DNA of 37,247 nt from CAZUGO01 sp964619935 (GTDB lineage: Bacteria > Planctomycetota > Phycisphaerae > UBA1845 > CAIVHJ01). The position numbers were made by a program, and so were the translations under genes. Location of the stretch: the NCBI GenBank assembly GCA_964619935.1, contig CAZUGO010000033.1:1-37247 (forward strand). The letters run 5' to 3'. The notes beneath the pieces are model-generated. The model had not been told where the DNA came from. It ran no database searches and saw only the letters and a program-made list of their open reading frames with translations. This document shows positions 8,511-17,019 of the stretch, in pieces; position 1 is the stretch's first letter, and the number at the start of each line of letters is the position of its first letter.

Positions 8511-9509
8511 TCAGTCCTCGGTACTGGGCAGGTTCATCGCGCACCGAAACCCGATGTTGTCGGGGCGCAGCAGGCAGACCATGCCGGTGCGAAACATGCT
8601 GGCCGCCTGCCATGGAAAATAGGTGTCGAAGGCCCCGCCGCGAATGCCCATCATCAGGGCATCGCCCACGATCTGCTGGCCGTTGCCGTCCTGGCACGTG
8701 AACTCAGAAGCGGTCCACTCCCAGACGTTGCCGATCAACTGGATCACCCCGTTGGGCGAAGCCCCCGAGGGGCAGGCATCCACCGGCAGCGTTCCGCCGT
8801 GGCCGGACGCCCAGATGTTGCAGTGCCGGACATCGAAGGCGTCGCCCCAGGGATACCGCCGGACGGTGTGGGCCGCGCTGCGAATGCACCAGGTGGCGGC
8901 CATCTGCCATTCGGCTTCGGTCGGCAGCCGGAATCCGGCCCAGCGGGCGTAGGCGGCCGCTTCATAGAAACACACCCCCACGACCGGGTGGTTGCCCTGC
9001 TTCCGCGGGTGGCGGCTGCGCTGCCAGAAGCGCGGGCCGGGCTGTCCGGTCAGGTCGGTCAGGTCGATCAGGTGCGGCCAAATGGTCTCCGGCCACAATT
9101 CCAGATCCTGGTACCCGCCGTGGTCGACGAACGCCTGATACGCTTCGTTGCTGACGGCGCGGCGGGCCAGCAGAAACGGTTCGGTCTGCTGATTCTGTTC
9201 GGGAGCATCGCCGCCGTCGTGAATGGACAGGCTGATGGATGCATACCCTTCCGGCACCAGCCCGAAGCCGGCGTCAATCTGGTCGATGGCCGCCCGGTGG
9301 ATCTTCTGGAACAGCGGGTGGTTCGCCCAGCGGTGTTCCTGGGTGGCGATCAGGCCCAGCCGCCCCATCGAGAACACCTGCTGCAATGGGTCGTCATCCG
9401 CGGTGCGCGGGGAGGGCTCCACCGCCGATGGCGGCCCCGCGACCGAGGCGGCGGCGGTCGCCGACGGCTTGGAGTTCTGCTGTTTTCTGGCAAACAAGTT
9501 CAACGCCAT
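8511..9509 (-). CDS. FGE-sulfatase (SUMF1-fold) domain protein, probably non-catalytic
   Basis: In this 332-residue protein, residues 1-45 are a disordered Ala/Ser/Pro-rich leader. Residues about 85-328 show the formylglycine-generating-enzyme fold: SNEAYQAF (120-127), a YARWAGFRLPTEAEWQMA block (187-204), YPWGD (219-223), GNVWEWT (260-266), RGGAF (290-294) and a GFRCAMN end. The cysteine pair that binds copper in true FGE, in the block after RGG, is absent: the segment 295-308 has no Cys. So sulfatase activation is unlikely, and a ligand-binding or scaffold role is more probable. This fold is a frequent passenger in bacterial conflict and diversity-generating systems. ATG 9509 has an AGGGAGA ribosome site. 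It is the middle gene of the operon. Confidence 0.85.
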   Translation of the reverse strand: MALNLFARKQQNSKPSATAAASVAGPPSAVEPSPRTADDDPLQQVFSMGRLGLIATQEHRWANHPLFQKIHRAAIDQIDAGFGLVPEGYASISLSIHDGGDAPEQNQQTEPFLLARRAVSNEAYQAFVDHGGYQDLELWPETIWPHLIDLTDLTGQPGPRFWQRSRHPRKQGNHPVVGVCFYEAAAYARWAGFRLPTEAEWQMAATWCIRSAAHTVRRYPWGDAFDVRHCNIWASGHGGTLPVDACPSGASPNGVIQLIGNVWEWTASEFTCQDGNGQQIVGDALMMGIRGGAFDTYFPWQAASMFRTGMVCLLRPDNIGFRCAMNLPSTED

Positions 9510-9544
9510 GGGGTCTCCCTGCGGGACTCACCCGATGTTTACGA

Positions 9545-10594
9545 TCAAGCGCCGATCGCCCGACGCTTGGCATCTCGACACAGCTTCTGGAACCGCTCCA
9601 TGGACCGCCGGGCCTGCTCGTCGACCTGCGGCAATCCGCCGCCGGCCCGGTCCGGCGCCGCGCCGCTGCCGGTGACGCCGTACCGCGGCAACAAGTCGCC
9701 TTTTTGCTTGAACAGCTCATCCAGCTCCTCTTCCATCTGCTGCTGGAATTCCGCCAACCGTTCGCGAACACCGGCCAGTTCCCGCTCGCGGCTGTCGTGC
9801 TGCTGCTGCAGCTTGAGCAGCTCGGCCTGCTGGGCATCGAGTTCGGCGGTGCGCTGGTCGAGGGTCGCCGCCAGCGACTGCAGGGCGCGTCCGCGCTCGG
9901 CCTGGGCGGCCACGGCGCCGTCCAGTTCGCGGCGCTGGGTGTCCAGGGCCTGCTTCTGCTGTTCGCATTCGGCCACCGCCTGCTGGTGCTGCTGCTCCGA
10001 CTTGCGGAGCTGCTGCTCCTGGGCCTGCACCTGCTTTTCACGTTTCGCGAGGCCGCCGGATGACTGGGTGAGCTGTTGGGACTGGCCCTCAAGCTGCTGC
10101 TGCCGCTGTTCCAGGGCGCTGCGCTGCTGGTCCAGCTCGGCGCGCCGGCGCTCGATGTCGGCGGCAGCCTTGGACCGTTCCTGTTCGCGCTGTTTGAACT
10201 CCTGGGCCCGATGCTCCAGGGTCTCGGCCTTGCGGCGCACATCGTCCTGCTGCTGCCGCAATTCGGCGGCCAGAGTCTCGTGTTCGCGGACGGCGTCCTT
10301 GAGGACACGTTCCTGAGCGGCGCAGCGCTGCTCGCGCTCACGGAGCCCCGCTTCGCTGGTCTCGAACTGCTCGCAGAGTTCGGTCTCAGCCTGGGTCAAG
10401 GATTCGGCTTCCTGGGAAAGCCGCGTGTGGTATTCCTCCAGAGCGTTGCGACAGTCCTCCAGGGCCGCCGCCCTGACGGCGAGTAGCTCGCGCATGGATT
10501 TCATTGAGGAAACGACGTCCTGCCCCAGCCGTTCAAGGGCGCCGACGTCGATGGCGACGGTCGCTCCCGGAACTTCGGTGTTGCTCGTACCCAT
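9545..10594 (-). CDS. Long coiled-coil protein
   Basis: Of the 349 residues, about 30-285 are a nearly unbroken coiled coil rich in Gln, Glu, Ala and Leu (many Q-Q-Q and E-L-x-x-Q steps). A Gly-rich hinge (about 295-315, GSGAAPDRAGGG) and a short basic helical tail follow. There is no signal peptide or membrane segment, so it is cytoplasmic. ATG 10594 is chosen over the in-frame start at 10615: it lies 2 bp after the stop of the upstream gene, behind GGAAAGGAT. A rod of about 250 residues would span roughly 35-40 nm if straight, which fits a scaffold or lever between the GTPase, the FGE-like protein and an unknown target. No SMC-type ATPase heads are present, so it is not a condensin. Confidence 0.85.
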   Translation of the reverse strand: MGTSNTEVPGATVAIDVGALERLGQDVVSSMKSMRELLAVRAAALEDCRNALEEYHTRLSQEAESLTQAETELCEQFETSEAGLREREQRCAAQERVLKDAVREHETLAAELRQQQDDVRRKAETLEHRAQEFKQREQERSKAAADIERRRAELDQQRSALEQRQQQLEGQSQQLTQSSGGLAKREKQVQAQEQQLRKSEQQHQQAVAECEQQKQALDTQRRELDGAVAAQAERGRALQSLAATLDQRTAELDAQQAELLKLQQQHDSRERELAGVRERLAEFQQQMEEELDELFKQKGDLLPRYGVTGSGAAPDRAGGGLPQVDEQARRSMERFQKLCRDAKRRAIGA

Positions 10595-10596
10595 GG

Positions 10597-11154
10597 CTAT
10601 CCTTTCCGCCACCAATGCTTCTGTTTGGGCGTCGGCGCGCTGGCCCGGTTCGCCCGTTCGGACTCCAGTTCCGCCAGCAGTTCGCGAACCGACTTTCGAT
10701 AACTACAGCAGCGCTGCCGCACGTGGATCTCCTTGCGGGTCTCCGGGTCCAGCGCTTCCAGCAGTGCCTGATCGGCGTGGACGGGCGCCACCGCCGGTGC
10801 CTCAGGCTGGGCCGGCGCCTCGAGCGCTGCGCCCCTGGTCACTGCGGCGGCACCGGGTTCGGACCGGGCCGGCGGCGCCGCCAAGGCCGCATCGACCCCC
10901 GCGTCCGCATCGCCCCCGGCAGCGGCCGGATGCGGCGGCTCGGAATCGTCGGTCGGGACCGGCCGCCCGGTCGGCAGGTCGAGGGCGGCCGGAATCGAAT
11001 CGGGATCCAGGGGTGCGCCCGGGAGGTGGGCATGCGCTTCGAACACGGCGCTGAGCCAGGCGGTCAGTTTGAGGTCAACCTCGGCCAGTGCTTCGGCCAG
11101 CACGGCATCATCGGCCGACGAGGGAACCGCAGGTAAGGTATGTGTGTGCTGCAT
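10597..11154 (-). CDS. Small Ala/Pro-rich protein, first gene of the GTPase operon
   Basis: The 185-residue protein has no recognised family. Residues 1-45 are helical and acidic (AEALAEVDLKLTAWLSAVF). Residues about 46-130 are a low-complexity Ala/Pro/Asp linker, and residues about 135-170 form a second helical segment with a CCSYRKSVRELLAELE motif. It ends in a Lys/Trp-rich tail (KQKHWWRKG) that could touch a membrane or nucleic acid. The two ordered ends joined by a flexible linker suggest an adaptor. It stands 2 bp before the coiled-coil gene, so it is almost certainly co-expressed with it. ATG 11154 has only a weak ribosome site. The promoter must lie in the 398-bp gap shared with proC. 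Confidence 0.7.
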   Translation of the reverse strand: MQHTHTLPAVPSSADDAVLAEALAEVDLKLTAWLSAVFEAHAHLPGAPLDPDSIPAALDLPTGRPVPTDDSEPPHPAAAGGDADAGVDAALAAPPARSEPGAAAVTRGAALEAPAQPEAPAVAPVHADQALLEALDPETRKEIHVRQRCCSYRKSVRELLAELESERANRASAPTPKQKHWWRKG

Positions 11155-11552
11155 AGCGAACCGGAAGCTGTGCTCCAGGCATTCGACGCCGATTCCTGGG
11201 GCGGTCGCGTCTCCTCAAGCGAGCAATCGTCGAGCATCCATAACCTACGATTCACTGGCAGCGCATGCCGAGAAATATGGCCTTGGTGTCCTGCCCGACC
11301 TCCGATAAGCGCTCGGCCCGGCCGCCGCGGCTGTCAGGGCCGATTCGCCGAACCCGCCGGCGTCCGAGAACCTTCCGGGGATGCCGGTCTGCGGGGCGGG
11401 GTGTGGTCCGCGGGGATGCAATCGCGTACCATGAACGGGTTCGCACGACCCGCACGCCGAGCGACCGGGATTCGCGTGAACTGCCCGGTGTTGGGGAGGG
11501 CCGGTCCGAATTCCGGGCCCTCGACTGCGGCAGCCGGCAGCGGGACAGCATC
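11155..11552. other. Intergenic region between the GTPase operon and proC
   Basis: These 398 bp separate divergent genes and must hold the promoters of both the five-gene operon and proC. No hexamer pair with good spacing, operator-like palindrome, small gene or RNA signature was recognised. It is GC-rich, like the surrounding genes. Confidence 0.5.
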
Positions 11553-12371
11553 ATGCACACCCAATACGAAATCGCCGTGATTGGCAGTGGCAATGCCGCC
11601 GAAGGCGTGGTCCACGGGCTGTTGCGCCGCAGCGTCCTGCTGGATGACCGGATCATCGCCAGCGACCCCAACACCGAACGGCGGGCGCTGTTTGCCAAGC
11701 GCTTCGGAATCGCGGTCACCGCCGACAACCGGGCCGCGGTGCAGAACGCCTTCATCGTGCTGCTGGCTGTCAAGCCGCAGCAGTTTCGCGAAGTGGGCGC
11801 CGCGTTTGCCGACGTCATCCGCGAGGACCACCTGGTGATTTCGATCATGGCCGGCGTCCCCACCGCCGCGATTGAAGCGCTGTTCGGCAATCAGACCACC
11901 CGGGTGGTCCGGGTGATGCCCAACCTGGCATTGCACGTCGGCGAGGGCATGTCGGGCATCGTGCCGGGGGCCCATGCCACCGAGGCCGACCTGCTGCGCA
12001 CCCAGCGCATCTTCGAAGCCGGCGGTCGAACCGTCGTGCTCCGCGATGAATCCTTGATGGACGCGGTGACCGCGGTCTCAGGTTCGGGACCGGCTTACTT
12101 CTATCATTTCTGCGAAGCCATCGTGGAGGCCGGCGAAAAGGCGGGACTGACCCACCGCGAGGCCACCCTGCTGGCCACCCAGACCTGCCTGGGGGCTGCC
12201 CGCATGATGATGGAATCGACCGACCCGCCGGACGTGCTGGCCCGCAAGGTGATGTCGCCGGGCGGAACCACCGAGGCGGCGTTCGAGTCCATGGCCCGCA
12301 ATGGCGTGAAGGCCCACATCGAAGCGGCCGTGCTGGCCGCCTGGCAGCGCTCCCGGGAATTGGGCCATTGA
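11553..12371 (+). CDS. proC: Pyrroline-5-carboxylate reductase
   Basis: The enzyme reduces 1-pyrroline-5-carboxylate to L-proline with NAD(P)H, the last step of proline synthesis, in the cytoplasm. The 272-residue length fits the family. The Rossmann start is IAVIGSGNAAEG (7-18), followed by LLAVKPQQ (70-77), VMPNLALHVGEG (121-132), and the dimerisation domain with VSGSGPAYFY (175-184) and the signature SPGGTTEAAFESM (235-247). The frame is open from 11265, but ATG 11553 gives the normal start right before the first beta strand. It is divergent from the GTPase operon, with no functional link apparent. A kinase gene follows after 125 bp. Confidence 0.93.
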   Translation: MHTQYEIAVIGSGNAAEGVVHGLLRRSVLLDDRIIASDPNTERRALFAKRFGIAVTADNRAAVQNAFIVLLAVKPQQFREVGAAFADVIREDHLVISIMAGVPTAAIEALFGNQTTRVVRVMPNLALHVGEGMSGIVPGAHATEADLLRTQRIFEAGGRTVVLRDESLMDAVTAVSGSGPAYFYHFCEAIVEAGEKAGLTHREATLLATQTCLGAARMMMESTDPPDVLARKVMSPGGTTEAAFESMARNGVKAHIEAAVLAAWQRSRELGH

Positions 12372-12496
12372 TCCGGTCCGCCCGGTTGTGCGGACTCCTG
12401 ATGGCCGTCACAATAGGCAGTGGCCCGACCCGTAGCGGGCCGCGGTAGGCCGTGGCCCGAGCCCCCCCCGCGGGGTGCATCTCTCGCGAGCAGCCC

Positions 12497-14851
12497 ATGA
12501 CCCAGGATCCCGGTGACTTCGCCACCCAATCGTTCGCGGCGCCGCAGCGACGGCCGGAGTCCACGATCGAAGGCGTGGTCCGCACCCCGCTGGCGGACAC
12601 ACCGGAGGCCATCGGACCGTACAAGATCCTGGAGCCCCTCGGAGAAGGCGGCATGGGTGAGGTCTACCTCGCCGAACAAACCAAGCCGGTGCGCCGCCGG
12701 GTGGCCCTGAAGATCATCAAGCTGGGCATGGATACCAAGGAGGTCATCGCCCGCTTCGAATCGGAACGCCAGGCCCTGGCCATGATGAACCACCCCAACG
12801 TTGCCAAGGTGTTCGACGCCGGGGTCACGGAGCGCGGCCGTCCGTTCTTCGTCATGGAACATGTTCCGGGTGTGCCCATCACCATGTATTGCGATCAGCA
12901 CCGCCTGGGCCTGGAGGCCCGGCTGGCACTGTTCCTGCAGATCTGCAGCGCCATCCAACACGCCCATCAGAACGGCATCATCCATCGCGACATCAAGCCG
13001 TCGAACGTGCTGGTGTCCGTCGAAGGGGACAAGGCCGTCCCTAAGGTCATCGACTTCGGGGTCGCCAAGGCCACCCGCCAGCAGCTCACCGAACGAACCG
13101 TGTATACCGCCCAGGGCCAGTTGATCGGCACGCCCGAGTACATGAGTCCGGAACAGGCCGAAATGACCGGCCTGAACGTCGACACCCGCACCGATATCTA
13201 TTCACTGGGCATCCTGCTGTTCGAACTGCTCGCCGGATCGCGGCCCTTCGATCGCCGCGAGTTGCGCAGCAAAACCTTGATGGAACTGCAGCACTCCATC
13301 CGCGACCTGGAGCTACCCATGCCCAGCACGCGGTTCAGCAAGATGGATGCCGACACCATCAGTCACGTGGTCCGCGATCGCGGCAGCAGCCGGGCGGCCA
13401 TCTTCCGGGAGCTGCGCGGCGACCTGGACTGGATCACGATGAGGGCGGTGGAAAAAGACCGCACCCGCCGCTACGACTCGGCCGACAGCCTGGCCGCCGA
13501 TATCCGCCGGCACATCGAGCACCAACCGGTGCTCGCCGGCCCACCCAGCGCCGTGTACCGCCTGAAGAAGTTTGTGCGCCGCAATCGGGCGCTGGTCATC
13601 GGCATGGTGGCGGTGGGGGCCGCGCTCATCGCCGGCACGGTGGCGTCCACCATATTTGCGGTCGGCCAGTCCCGGGCCCGCGCCGAAGCCGAGCGGCAAG
13701 CCAGCATCGCCCAGGCGGTCAATGCCTTTCTGAACGAAGACCTGTTGGCTGCCGCCAACCCCCAGAAGACCAACAATCCCGACATCACCGTCAAGCAGGT
13801 TCTGGACCTGGCCTCCGACAAGATCGCCAACCGCTTTCCGGGCGAACCGCTGATCGAATCCGCGATTCGCATGACCCTGGGATACACCTATCTGCGCCTG
13901 GGGCAGTATGAACTCAGCGAGGACCACCTGGAACAGTCCGCCGGCCTGCGCCTGGCGGCCCTGGGACCGAGCGACCCGTTGACCCTGCAATCACAGAACG
14001 ACCTGGCGGAAGCGTACTGGCGGCAGGGCCGCGATCAGGAAGCAGAGCCGCTCTATCGCCAGACCCTGGCCCAGCGCCGGGCGGTGCTGGGCCCGACCCA
14101 TGAGGCCACCCTGCAGTCGATGAACAACCTGGGCCTGCTATACTGGGGTCAGGGGCGGCACAACGAAGCCGAGCCGCTGTTCGACACCGCCCTGGCCGGC
14201 CGTCAAGAGGTGCTGGGACCGGACCACGAAAAGACGCTGGTGTCCATGAACAACCTGGCGCTGCTGTACCAGGACCAGCAGCGCTACGACGAGGCCGAAC
14301 CGCTCTTCCGCAAGACCTTGCGCACGCAGCGGCGGGAGTTGGGCAGCGACCATCCCGACACGCTGAATTCGATGAACAACCTGGCTTTGCTGTACCGCAA
14401 GCAACGTCGTTACGAAGAAGCGGAATCGCTGTACCTCGAAGCCCGCGAACGCCACCGCCGCGTGCTGGGCGACGACCATCCGCAAACCTTGATCTGCGAC
14501 TACAACCTGGCCCTGGTATACGTCGATCAGCAGCGCTACGACGAAGCCGACCCGCTCATGGCCGCCACCGCCGAGTCGGCCCGCAAGGCCTTGCCCGGCC
14601 ATTGGTATACCGGCGTCTTTCTGAGCGGTCACGGCGACTGCCTGCGACACTTGCGGCAGTTCGATCAGGCAGAGCAGGCCCTGCTCGCAGCCCACACGCT
14701 CCTGGTGGACACCCTCGGCCCCGCCCATGAACGGACCGCCGGCGTCATCGATCAACTGATCAAACTGTATGGCGATTGGAACCAGCCCGACCGCGGTCGC
14801 GAGTGGGAGTCCCGCAAGACCCGGGCCCAATCGGAAGCCAACCCCAAGTAG
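12497..14851 (+). CDS. Membrane-anchored Ser/Thr protein kinase with kinesin-light-chain-type TPRs
   Basis: The kinase domain of this 784-residue protein spans about 40-345: GEGGMGEVY glycine loop (49-57), VALK (Lys72), HRDIKPSN (163-170), DFG (186-188), GTPEYMSPEQ (211-220). A transmembrane segment follows at about 366-388. The C-terminal part (about 470-760) has at least six 42-residue TPRs of the kinesin light chain kind, each with a NNLALLY-like helix and a LGxDHPxTL turn. A GTG at 12452 would add 15 residues, but ATG 12497 is more natural. All catalytic residues are present, so it should be active. No sigma factor is adjacent, unlike the kinase at 2374. The extracytoplasmic TPR array is the likely sensor or partner-binding part. 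The 22-bp repeat array starts 128 bp downstream. Confidence 0.92.
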   Translation: MTQDPGDFATQSFAAPQRRPESTIEGVVRTPLADTPEAIGPYKILEPLGEGGMGEVYLAEQTKPVRRRVALKIIKLGMDTKEVIARFESERQALAMMNHPNVAKVFDAGVTERGRPFFVMEHVPGVPITMYCDQHRLGLEARLALFLQICSAIQHAHQNGIIHRDIKPSNVLVSVEGDKAVPKVIDFGVAKATRQQLTERTVYTAQGQLIGTPEYMSPEQAEMTGLNVDTRTDIYSLGILLFELLAGSRPFDRRELRSKTLMELQHSIRDLELPMPSTRFSKMDADTISHVVRDRGSSRAAIFRELRGDLDWITMRAVEKDRTRRYDSADSLAADIRRHIEHQPVLAGPPSAVYRLKKFVRRNRALVIGMVAVGAALIAGTVASTIFAVGQSRARAEAERQASIAQAVNAFLNEDLLAAANPQKTNNPDITVKQVLDLASDKIANRFPGEPLIESAIRMTLGYTYLRLGQYELSEDHLEQSAGLRLAALGPSDPLTLQSQNDLAEAYWRQGRDQEAEPLYRQTLAQRRAVLGPTHEATLQSMNNLGLLYWGQGRHNEAEPLFDTALAGRQEVLGPDHEKTLVSMNNLALLYQDQQRYDEAEPLFRKTLRTQRRELGSDHPDTLNSMNNLALLYRKQRRYEEAESLYLEARERHRRVLGDDHPQTLICDYNLALVYVDQQRYDEADPLMAATAESARKALPGHWYTGVFLSGHGDCLRHLRQFDQAEQALLAAHTLLVDTLGPAHERTAGVIDQLIKLYGDWNQPDRGREWESRKTRAQSEANPK

Positions 14852-14979
14852 GCCGGCCGGACCCGGGCCGCCAGCAGCCCCAGAGGTGCTGCCGGCACGG
14901 TGGCATTGAGCCAGCCATGAACCGGGTGCGATGTCAGACCGCCAGGGAGCGTATCACCCGCCCCGCCCGGGATCTGTCC

Positions 14980-15111
14980 AAATGGTACCACGAGCTATCG
15001 CAAATGGTGATACCGTTTATCTAAAATGGTACCACCAATTTGATCAAATGGTGGTACCATTTGTGTAAAATGAAGATACCGTTTGATATAAATGGTGGTA
15101 CCGTTTTTTCT
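14980..15111. repeat. Six tandem 22-bp units with a palindromic core
   Basis: Six copies begin at 14980, 15002, 15024, 15046, 15068 and 15090, exactly 22 bp apart. Each holds a 17-bp core of the form AAATGGT-N3-ACC(A/G)TTT plus a 5-bp variable spacer. Copy 4 is a perfect palindrome with 7-bp arms and a GGT centre. Copies 2 and 6 have one A-to-G change that would still pair in RNA. Copy 3 has the centre in the opposite sense (ACC) and one extra A. Copy 5 has a damaged left arm, and copy 1 keeps only the left half. The block is AT-rich amid GC-rich DNA, in the gap between the convergent genes ending at 14851 and 15386. The last copy ends in a T-run on the + strand. Confidence 0.93.
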
Positions 15112-15385
15112 GTGCGCCCGGCGGCTGGGCGCTGGACCCCGCCCATGGGCACCTGGACCCCCGGCAATGCGGGGTTGGTGTTGGATCCCGAAGGGCCCGG
15201 CGACGGCGGGCGGAGGCTGGAGCACAAGGGACGGGCCGCCCGGTCTGACCGCCCGATGCCGGAGGCGGAGGGCGCCAGGCGACCGAGGCCCAGACATCCG
15301 ACGGGACACCGATCACCCACGCGGCCGTCCAATCCACACCTGCCCCGCGCTCGGGAGCCCAGTTGGCCGGAGCGCCGCGGGCGGC
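15112..15385. other. Remaining intergenic DNA between the repeat array and the secreted protein gene
   Basis: This GC-rich stretch holds no supported gene. Open frames crossing it on the + strand continue as shadows of the gene at 15386-16852. No RNA motif or promoter was recognised. Confidence 0.5.
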
Positions 15386-16852
15386 TTACCCACCGCACAG
15401 GGAACAGAGCAGCAAGGCCCCCTTCCGGCAGAAATCGTCCCAGAGGAACTCGCAGCAGAACGGGTCGATGGCGCAGACCTCGTCACAGCAACTCGCGTGG
15501 TCGCAGCCGGGGGTCCCGTTGGCTTCGCAGCAATTTCCAGCACCCGGCATGCCGCAGGGGGACATCAAATCGGGACACGGTCCCCAACTCCCCAACAGGA
15601 AGGCCAGATCGACGCTGTTCACCAGGCCGTCCGCCGACAAGTCGGCCGGGTTCCCCTGATTCGGCCCCCAGGCACCCAGCAAGCCGGCGATGTCGGGCGG
15701 GTTGACCATGTCGTCGCCGTTGAGGTCGGCGGGGCAAGCGTTGAAACTGTAGGACATCGCCGAGGCCGGCCCTTCGAAGCCTCCGGTGGGGCCCTCGTCA
15801 TTGCCGTCGAACACATTGATCCGCCCGATGCCGGTGCCGGCGGCACCCACTTGCGGCGGGGCGATGATGCCCAGGAATGTCGGCACCGCCCCGGCGGGCA
15901 CCGTCACCAACCCGATCAATTGGCCTTGGGCGTTGAAGGCGCGGACCTGCAAGACCCCGCCGCCCTCGAACGACACCAGATTCAAAGCCACGGCGTGGGT
16001 CCGCGGAAAGGGCGGCGGCAGCGTCAAGACGTCAAAACTGTCCGGCGACACACCGGCAACCACGGCGACCTCGGGCAGACCCATGAACCCGGGGCCATTG
16101 ACCAACAGGCCGTTGGTTCCGCGCGGATTGGGTCCCATCACTCCGGGCCCGTCCAGGTTGGATTGGAAAAACAACCCCAGCGCGATGTCGCCGGGCACGA
16201 AGATGCCGTTGTTGGTATTGGAATTCAACGGGTCGTTCATCGGCAGGGTGTCGCCGGGCGGCACCATGGCCTCTTCGAACCCCACGCCTGCCAGCAGACC
16301 GGCGTTGCCCTGGGCCAGGGTCGATAGAAACGACTCCTCCTCGAGAAAGAAGGTCAGCCCGCCCTGTCCGCAGGCCAGATCCAGTTGAAAGATGCCTTCC
16401 ACGAAGTCGTTGCCCGCCACCCGAACGTAGTAGACCTCGCCGGCTTGGACCGGCCAGGCCACCAGCGCTTTGCGTCCATCCAGCGGACCCGGTTCGCCGC
16501 AGAAGTCATCGTTGCAGGCCAGCTCCAGCTCGCACTCGTGAAACACCGCCACGGTGGTGTCCATGTTGGTCGGGGCGCCGCAGGTACTGGCCACGGCGAT
16601 CCCGGTGCACGACGGAACGTAACAGAACCACTCGGCCAAGGCATCCTTCCGGCCGCAGGAGGTCGACAGGTCACGACCGAAGGCATCGAAGGTGTTGCCG
16701 ATAACGGTGCCCTCACCGACGGGGGTACAGTATGAACACCCGCCGGATTCACCGGCGCTCGCGCCGGCGGCACTCATCAGCAATCCCAGGGCGCCCAACA
16801 GCAGTCCGGCGGACCCGCGGGGCCCGCGCAATTCAAACCGACGCCGCACCAT
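15386..16852 (-). CDS. Secreted protein with dockerin-like repeats and C-terminal ten-Cys module
   Basis: The 488-residue product has a signal peptide at about 1-33 (RRRFELRG, a Leu/Gly core, then ASAGES). Residues 38-160 carry spaced Cys and a beta-sandwich pattern ending near YYVRVAGNDFVEGIFQLD, like bacterial pre-peptidase domains. A middle beta region (about 160-370) is unassigned. Two dockerin-like EF-hand repeats (ADLNGDDMVNPPDIAGLLGAWG, then a weaker copy with LSADGLVNSVDL) occupy about 385-435. The last 49 residues are the ten-cysteine module shared with the protein at 4520. ATG 16852 is chosen because GAGGGAGG lies seven bases upstream; the ATG at 16858 and TTG at 16870 are too close to or upstream of that site. 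It is probably exported and surface-attached; function unknown. Confidence 0.82.
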   Translation of the reverse strand: MVRRRFELRGPRGSAGLLLGALGLLMSAAGASAGESGGCSYCTPVGEGTVIGNTFDAFGRDLSTSCGRKDALAEWFCYVPSCTGIAVASTCGAPTNMDTTVAVFHECELELACNDDFCGEPGPLDGRKALVAWPVQAGEVYYVRVAGNDFVEGIFQLDLACGQGGLTFFLEEESFLSTLAQGNAGLLAGVGFEEAMVPPGDTLPMNDPLNSNTNNGIFVPGDIALGLFFQSNLDGPGVMGPNPRGTNGLLVNGPGFMGLPEVAVVAGVSPDSFDVLTLPPPFPRTHAVALNLVSFEGGGVLQVRAFNAQGQLIGLVTVPAGAVPTFLGIIAPPQVGAAGTGIGRINVFDGNDEGPTGGFEGPASAMSYSFNACPADLNGDDMVNPPDIAGLLGAWGPNQGNPADLSADGLVNSVDLAFLLGSWGPCPDLMSPCGMPGAGNCCEANGTPGCDHASCCDEVCAIDPFCCEFLWDDFCRKGALLLCSLCGG

Positions 16853-17019
16853 CTCCATCCTCCCTCTCAAGATTCAAGACTCGAAAACGAGACCCGGCCG
16901 GGCGAAATGAGCCAACGCAAGATGCTACCATCGAACCCCTTGTGATTCCAAGCCGCCGGTCTCGGCGGGGACCCCGGCCGCGTGCAAGTCAGGTCCGCAA
17001 CAGCACCTGCGCACCCGCC

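Noticed and set aside
8424..10316. 630-residue open frame on the + strand
   Set aside because: Antisense to three genes of the GTPase operon; Cys/Ser-rich end mirrors the coiled-coil codons.
15090..15110. Last repeat plus T-run as a simple terminator of the kinase gene
   Set aside because: It is 240 bp after the stop and the stem is only 7 bp and AT-rich; the 22-bp periodicity of the whole array needs a different explanation, though termination is not excluded.
14980..15111. CRISPR array reading of the 22-bp repeats
   Set aside because: The variable part is only 5 bp, with no spacers of about 30 bp and no cas genes.
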